NCBI GenBank assembly: GCA_947044365.1
Contig: OX345638.1
Span: 9,376,701-9,440,700, forward strand
Source: Petrosia ficiformis
Taxonomy: Eukaryota > Porifera > Demospongiae > Haplosclerida > Petrosiidae
Direction of reading: 5' to 3'
Length of the DNA: 64,000 bases
In this document: positions 57,985-64,000 of the stretch, piece after piece
Layout of the letters: every line of letters begins with the position of its first letter
Numbering within the stretch: position 1 is the first letter of the stretch
Program-made: the position numbers and the translations under genes
The notes under the pieces: generated by a model
The model's database searches: none
Seen by the model: only the letters and a program-made list of their open reading frames with translations
What the model was told of the DNA's origin: nothing

Positions 57985-59960
57985 TTGTATTGTCCATCAT
58001 GACATGTACTTTATATACTAGTCAATATAGATTAAGATTAAATGAAATATATTACTACTTGCAAACATTACCTAGCAAGAAAAAATGAGTAATTGATATC
58101 AGCAGCATATTTAATATTACACATGTACCCAAATGAGGGTACAGTAATGTGGAAACACCCAGTCATGCAGGACATTCTCCAGTAAATGTGTGGTAAATTG
58201 AAACTGAACTGTATATAAAGTATATAGGGAGCAGGACAAGAGTGATGAAAATAAGTCAAAATGTCTGCCACTTGGCTCAATGTTTCCACACCCCAGCAGT
58301 GATATATGAGTGGCCATTACAAGTATACTTTTTTAAACTATCTTATCAAGAGTATATAACTACATACCTATTTGTACCACTTCTAGAAGCCCTCGGGACA
58401 AATTCAGTATCTGAGATTTATACAGCAGATGAACATGACAGATCCTCTCGCAAAAGACGACATGGTATGTATGCATACAGTATAATGAGAGGTAGCTACA
58501 TAGTCTTAAGCATAGTTCAGAATATAACGCAAAGCCTTGCATCGCGTCAATGCATTGTTTTGTAAACAAAATATGCTTCCATCATTGCCGTCTAATGCAA
58601 AGCAACTTAACGCAAGGATATGATCTGATTCTATCTTGTGTCAGCTATGTTGTCTGTCATTACTCAGTTTTCATAATTTTATTACAACACAACAAATGCA
58701 ATGCTAGGCTTTGCCTCATATTCTGAACCAGACTATAGTCTTGTGTAGCCAGTCGCTCCCATTCGAAATGAAGTGTCAAGTAGAACTCCATTCTTATATT
58801 TGTCCAGTGATGGATTTACATTCTATAATATTTGAATTACTTTGTATTCCTTTTATTACCTTATGACATGTACTTTATACAAGCTAATATAGATCAAGAT
58901 CAAAAACAATAAATTACTATATTGAAACATTTCCTAGCAAGAAACGAAATCAGTAATTGTTTTATGTTATTAATATTGTATTGAAATCCATCTAACCAAA
59001 TAAGGATTGAAATGAATTTTTTGTGTTCATTTTTTTCAGCTGATTTATAATAATGTTGATATATATAATAGAAGACACTTCTCACCAAATAGTTCAGGAT
59101 ACTACGACAATGTATGATACACTGTAAAGATCACATACATGTAGATCAGTGCATAGTGCAGACATAACAGCAACCCTAATGACTTTGATGATATTGCAAG
59201 GTATGTACATTATATTACCAACTGTTATTAATAATAATTATCAACAGGTTGATACAAACACTGGTAAGCAGACATTTTCTTGGTTGTCAAGATATGCGTG
59301 CATACCTAAACACATGAACAAGCGATACTTTATGTTACCTGATATATGAGTGTGATCTTTACAACAGATGAATATAAGATAAATTCCTAATTTCTGGGAC
59401 ACTGTTATATATGTTTCATTCCTTGTACACTTAATTTTGTTTCCAATATAACATATGTAGTTTGTCAAATACTGAGGACTATGAGAATTTCTGGATGTTT
59501 AAGGATATATGCTCTATTGAGACACTATCCCAGGATAATAAGTATCAGTGGATTATCCTCACATGGCACTACCTGCAATCAAATTCTTATTTGGTTACTA
59601 CAATAAATTATTAATAAAATAATTCCGAGTCTATATCAATCAATTATATACTGATTTCTTTTCTTGCTAGGAAATGTTTTCAACTTAGTATATAAAGTAC
59701 ATGTCAAAATAAAGAATGGAAGATCTGATAGTAATTTAAGATATTTGATATTATAAGTACAAATTGATGCACATACTAATTACTCTGGAATGTGTATAAG
59801 TAACATCTGTTGTTTTCATAGGAAAGGAAATGATAATAATACATCATATATGCTTTATATACTAGTCAATATAGATCAAGATCAATGAAACTAGTACTTG
59901 TAAGTATGAAACAAATCAGCATTGAAATTGCATTGAAATTCCTGTAACCAATTGAAGCTA
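57985..59960. repeat. Local 90-110-bp repeat, four copies
   Basis: A segment with gacatgtactttatata, ctagtcaatatagat and cctagcaagaaa occurs near 57990-58090, 58855-58955, inverted near 59645-59725, and near 59845-59960. It also occurs once in gene 1 intron 1 (10440-10570). No coding exon except 58387-58464 is seen in the span. Confidence 0.65.
58500..58737. mobile_element. TIR transposon with TTCAGAATAT..GCAAAGCC arms
   Basis: The left arm is tagttcagaatataacgcaa and the inverted right arm is ctttgcctcatattctgaa. No open frame of interest. Confidence 0.65.
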
Positions 59961-59999
59961 GGCTATAATTACCTATTATACATTTTACAGTGCATGTAA

Positions 60000-60570
60000 T
60001 ATATGTATGTAATATATGTGCGTATGTACATGTATGTATGTATGTATGTATGTGCATGTATGTATGTATGTATGTATGTATGTATGTATGTATGTATGTA
60101 TGTATGTACATGTATGTATGTATGTATGTATGTATGCATGTATGTATGTATGTACATGTATGTGTGTGTGTACGTACATCGGTACATGTATGTATGTATG
60201 TATGTATGTATGTATGTGTGTGGTGTAAGATTTGATATTTCTAATTATATAATGTAAAACTAAGGTTTCTATTTACATGTCATTAAGATAATGAAACATG
60301 ACTACAATAATAATAGTAATTCACAATAGTATGTATGTATGATGTATGTACGTACTTACATGTATGCATGTACATGTATGTATGTATGTACACAGTATGT
60401 ATGGTGTGTATGTATATATGTATATGTCTATATATGTATGTATGTATGTGTGCATGTGTGTATGTATGTATTAATGTATAATATGTATGTATCTATAATA
60501 TTATATCATAATCTGTGTGTGTGTGTATATATACATGTACATGTATATATATATATATATATATACATAT
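60000..60570. repeat. GTAT and TATA microsatellites
   Basis: Two GTAT blocks (60000-60225 and 60330-60500) and a TA block (60545-60575) sit just before the first visible PCID2-like exon. Confidence 0.9.
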
Positions 60571-60614
60571 ATTATACATGTTTCATTATAATATTATTAT
60601 GATACTCATTTCAG

Positions 60615-63464
60615 GTTGATTCTAACATATCTCATACCAGTGAAGATGTTACTAGTAAATATATTATATTTAATTATATTATATTCATCTCTTCTCATAT
60701 TTAGGGACAAATGCCAAAACAAGAACTTTTAATGAAGTATAAATTAACTGCTTTTAGTGATGTAGCTAGTTCTGTATGGTATGTCGTGATGTGTCATGTG
60801 ATGTCATAATGTGCATGAAGTATCATATTGTAGTATACATGTTATATAATAATGTATCATGTGTCATTAAGTGTCGTGATGATGTCACGAGATGTGTCAT
60901 GATGTTCTGTTATGTCAGATTATAAAATTGTCATAACTTGTCATTACTTGTCATATTACATCATAATAGTACTGGTAATCTAATGATGTTTTCTCAATCA
61001 ATGGAAAGACATCAAGTATGTTATATCTATTTAACAGCTACATGTATCTATCTATGTACCGTAAATCGGGAATATTTCGTCTCTAAAATATTTCAAATTT
61101 TTATTTTTCGTCTGTATAAATTTTTGTACGTGCGTACGTTATTATTTACGAATACCGTTTATTTCCATATACCCGTTAATTTTTGCGAATTTTTAAATTT
61201 TGTACACATACTGTTATACGAAAATTTTTATAGTACGAAATTTTCCCGAATTACGGTATTATCTATGTACATGTATCTATCTGTGTATTATCTATGTACA
61301 TGTATCTATCTATCTTATCTATCTATCCAGGCATTCTTTATAAAAGCTGGTATTTATTTAATATTAGAGAAACTCAAAACAGTTGCTATGAGAAATCTTT
61401 TTAAAAGAGTGTATGTTATAATTACATAACTTCATTTATTACTATACCTCAATCACTTGCCATTTTGTACAGGAAGTCAATGAAATTTGGTATCCAGGAA
61501 GAGCTATTGATATTAAACTAAACGTATTGGATACCAAGACTTTCCTTTATAAAATGGTGGAATGACAAGTGATTGAATGTAAGTGCTTGGTCAACATTAT
61601 TTGGCAGGGCCATACATGTATATAGTTGTGTAATATTACTGTTAATTATCCTCCGAATGGATATTGTAGAATATACGTTAAAATGATTGTTACATGTACA
61701 TATATGATATTTTCATCTTAATAATATTTTATTTTAGTTGGTTGCTGTGTAGAACACATCAACTTGATTTAAAAGCATTTGAAGATGCTCTGCTGTTTAA
61801 TCAGGTGAGTCTGGAGTTCCATTTTATGAACATCACATATCTATCTTACTGTGTGTAAGCTGTAATTAAACAACAACCATTTAATCCACTATTACATGTA
61901 GAACTACTGGGGTACCTAGGTTTGAGAACTAGGATTAGAACCACTGGGATACCTAGGTTTGAGAGCTAGGATTAGAACCACTGGGATACCTAGCCTTGAG
62001 AGCTAGGATTAGAACCACTGGGATACCTAGCCTTGAGAAGTAGGATTAGAACCACTGGGGTACCTAGCCTTGAGAGCTACAATTAGAACCACTGGGGTAC
62101 CTAGCCTTGAGAGCTAGGATTAGAACCACTGGGTACCTAGCCTTGAGAGCTACGATTAGAACCACTGGGGTACCTAGTCTTGAGAACTAAGATTAGAACC
62201 ACTGGGATACCTAGCCTTGAGAGCTAGGATTAGAACCACTGGGGTACCTAGGTTTGAGAGCTAAAATTAGAACCACTGGGATACCTAGCCTTGAGAACTA
62301 AGATTAGAACCACTGGGATACCTAGCCTTGAGAACTAGGATTAGAACCACCGGGATACCTAGCCTTGAGAGCTAGGATTAGAACCACTGGGGTAGCTAGC
62401 CTTGAGAACTAGGATTAGAACCACTGGGGTACTTAGCCTTGAGAGCAAGGATTAGGGATACCTAGCCTTGAGAACTAGGATTAGAACCACTGGGATACCT
62501 AGCCTTGAGAACTAGGATTAGAACCACTGGGATACCTAGCCTTGAGAGCTAAGATTAGAACCACTGGGGTACCTAGCCTTGAGAACTAGGATTAGAACCA
62601 CTGGGATACTTATCCTTGAGAACTAGGATTAGAACTACTGGGGTACCAGTCAGTGCTGTATTTAGGATTCTGTGGAAGGGGGGGGGGCAAATATGCATGT
62701 CTGGGAATGAAGGGGGGGGGGGGGCGGGGGCAAAGCCCCCCAGTTTGTGTGTAAGCACATGTAAAGGTAGGGGGGTTTGGGAGAAAACTTTACATATACA
62801 TGTAGTAGAGGCTCAAAGATGCATTCTTAGGCTAATTGTTACTCATATACAATTGTTATTTTTGCTGACTACATAGTTCATCTGTTCAGTTAACATAATA
62901 CTGATATGTACCTATAATACATGGTATATGTATGACTGTTATTGAAAATCATTAATTATTATTTGTCAATGTTCAAGGGGGGGCGAAATATTGGTAAGGG
63001 GGGCCAATGCTCCCCCCCCCCCCTAAATACAGCCCTGTACCTACATGTAGCCTTGAGAGGTAGGATTGGTAGAAGTTAAGAATATTTATCAATTTATGTA
63101 CGTTTTCTGTTTGTATTAGGAAGAAGATATTGATTCTGATGAAGTTGAGTGTATAACAGCTAACCTCATTGATAAAGTATGACATCAGTTCAGTCACTAT
63201 GACTCATAATTACACCTCCCTCTTATCATATGTCCTTTATCATCTTCCCCCTCTTCTCCCTCCTCTGTCCTTTTTCTTTTATCCCTCTCCTTCCTTCCAT
63301 CCCTCTTTCTCCCTCCCTCCCTCTCTCTCTCTCTCTCTTCTCTCCCTCCCTTCTCTTTCTCTTCTCTTAAGGGTTATATCAAGGGATATATCTCTCATCA
63401 ACATCAGAAACTAGTAGTTAGTAAACAATTAGTATTTCCATCATTATCTTCTGTACAAAAATAA
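60615..63464 (+). CDS. PCID2: PCID2-like protein, C-terminal exons
   Basis: Seven exons join in phase: 60615-60654, 60705-60778, 60970-61015, 61331-61410, 61738-61804, 63120-63176 and 63372-63464 (TAA). The joined peptide of about 151 residues follows the C-terminal PCI region of animal PCID2: [53 protein letters not shown], then [20 protein letters not shown]2 (yeast Thp1) acts in TREX-2, linking transcription to mRNA export at nuclear pores. About 250 N-terminal residues expected for the family are not found upstream, where microsatellites and the gene 3 remnant lie. The gene is therefore either truncated at 5' by the duplication or has distant exons. A polyA-like aataaa overlaps the stop. 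Confidence 0.8.
61059..61256. mobile_element. 198-bp TA-flanked TIR element, second copy
   Basis: Reverse orientation relative to 49681-49876: starts ccgtaaatcgggaatatttc, ends ttttcccgaattacgg, with TA on both sides. It lies within a PCID2-like intron. Confidence 0.85.
61900..62650. repeat. 36-37-bp intronic minisatellite, about 20 units
   Basis: The same unit as 1853-2228 but about twice as many copies. A last partial unit (agccttgagag at 63050) lies beyond an inserted transposon. Confidence 0.9.
62651..63037. mobile_element. hAT-like miniature element in minisatellite
   Basis: Ends cagtgctgtatttagg and cctaaatacagccctg are inverted repeats of hAT type (CAGxGCTG). G-rich and C-rich runs lie next to each end. 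It splits the minisatellite. The flanks gtaccagt and tacctaca share only tacc, so the expected 8-bp duplication is not clear. Confidence 0.7.
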
Positions 63465-63719
63465 AATCATTTGTGATTTACATTAGTAATAAAACATTTT
63501 GTCATCAGAACATCATAAAAGTTTACTTGTTGATAATCAGTAAAAATTGAGATCAGTGTTCTGCCCACACTGGTCGGCACTGGTCATAAATAACCACCTC
63601 TCAGATGAATTAACCATGCACCTCTTAAATAAATTAACCACTAAATGCATAGTAGAATCCAACCACCACTCTAAATATCCTGAGCAGAACACTGTGAGAT
63701 TATCAAATTCTAATGTTAT

Positions 63720-64000
63720 ACAGACTTACTTTCAGTTTGTTTCCAAGGAGAATATGCTATAGATCACATCTGTAGAGCAACAATGGTTCTTCTGGCATTG
63801 TTTGGAGTATTGAGCAGCTAACTGCTGAGATCAGATAGATAGTATATCAAGATAATCTTGTGTGTTGTACTTACTGGAGGTTAAAAAGAATACAGTCAAT
63901 CAAACTGGATTATGAAGGAACAGGCTTCAAAGTTTTCAGGGACCATATCAACCATTACATTAAATGTCAACATATACATTAGTGTTGTTCATGTCATTGT
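63720..64000. repeat. PCID2 3'-flanking repeat, copy 3 of 3
   Basis: It follows the PCID2-like last exon and matches 54955-55320 along its length. It runs off the window end, where by analogy another death-domain exon might follow. Confidence 0.75.

Larger units (their letters stand above)
55515..58464 (+). pseudogene. Gene 3: truncated death-domain gene
   Basis: Exon 55515-55791 encodes a death domain almost identical to gene 1 (LGIQLGLEDNDLEEIAKQNG), with the same start and donor. A second exon, 58387-58464, is phase 1 in and out and encodes EALGTNSVSEIYTADEHDRS followed by SRKRRH, a hybrid of the death-domain end and the linker exon. No exons for linker, centre or ankyrins follow before the PCID2-like exons at 60615. 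The death-domain exon itself is intact, so a short death-domain-only product cannot be excluded. Confidence 0.6.

Overview
The window is eukaryotic, intron-dense, AT-rich animal DNA, most likely from a demosponge (an Amphimedon-like genome; inference, about 0.6). The reasons are many short exons with GT..AG introns of 50 bp to 3 kb, multiplied death-domain and ankyrin genes, dense short inverted-repeat transposons, and long micro- and minisatellites. I see no bacterial operon, CRISPR array, rRNA or tRNA.

The locus is built from repeated blocks, read left to right. (1) 1.7-3.0 kb: a broken copy of the 3' end of a PCID2-like gene. (2) 3.09-9.02 kb: nine head-to-tail copies of a 622-bp inverted-repeat element bounded by TTAA, on a 664-bp period. 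(3) 9.05-26.84 kb, + strand: gene 1, a phase-consistent chain of about 18 exons (about 1728 aa) with a death domain, linker exons, two copies of an unrecognised module, a ROC-COR GTPase unit and ankyrin repeats. (4) 27.6-28.5 kb: a mobile element. (5) 28.7-30.3 kb, - strand: exons of an unrecognised acidic protein. (6) 31.0-32.0 kb, - strand: a tnp2-type transposase fragment. (7) 32.75-33.64 kb, - strand: a broken ABCB (P-glycoprotein-like) nucleotide-binding domain. (8) 33.9-36.1 kb: a decayed non-LTR retrotransposon. (9) 36.25-50.33 kb, + strand: gene 2 (about 728 aa), with the same death-domain start and ankyrin end as gene 1 but a coiled-coil centre and many more ankyrin exons. (10) 52.3-54.45 kb, - strand: a second, also damaged, ABCB copy. 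(11) 55.5-58.5 kb, + strand: gene 3, a truncated death-domain copy. (12) 60.6-63.46 kb, + strand: in-frame 3' exons of a PCID2-like gene, followed by a flanking repeat also found at 2.8 and 55.1 kb.

Genes 1 and 2 look like adaptor or scaffold proteins: death domain for homotypic assembly, ankyrins for partner binding, and in gene 1 a ROC-COR switch. Gene 1 carries the same domain types as animal DAPK1, without the kinase and in a different order. Ankyrin exons in gene 2 have been amplified as 308-318-bp exon-plus-intron units, each encoding exactly one 33-residue repeat. Exon boundaries come from reading splice signals and phases by eye; no expression data or database search supports them.
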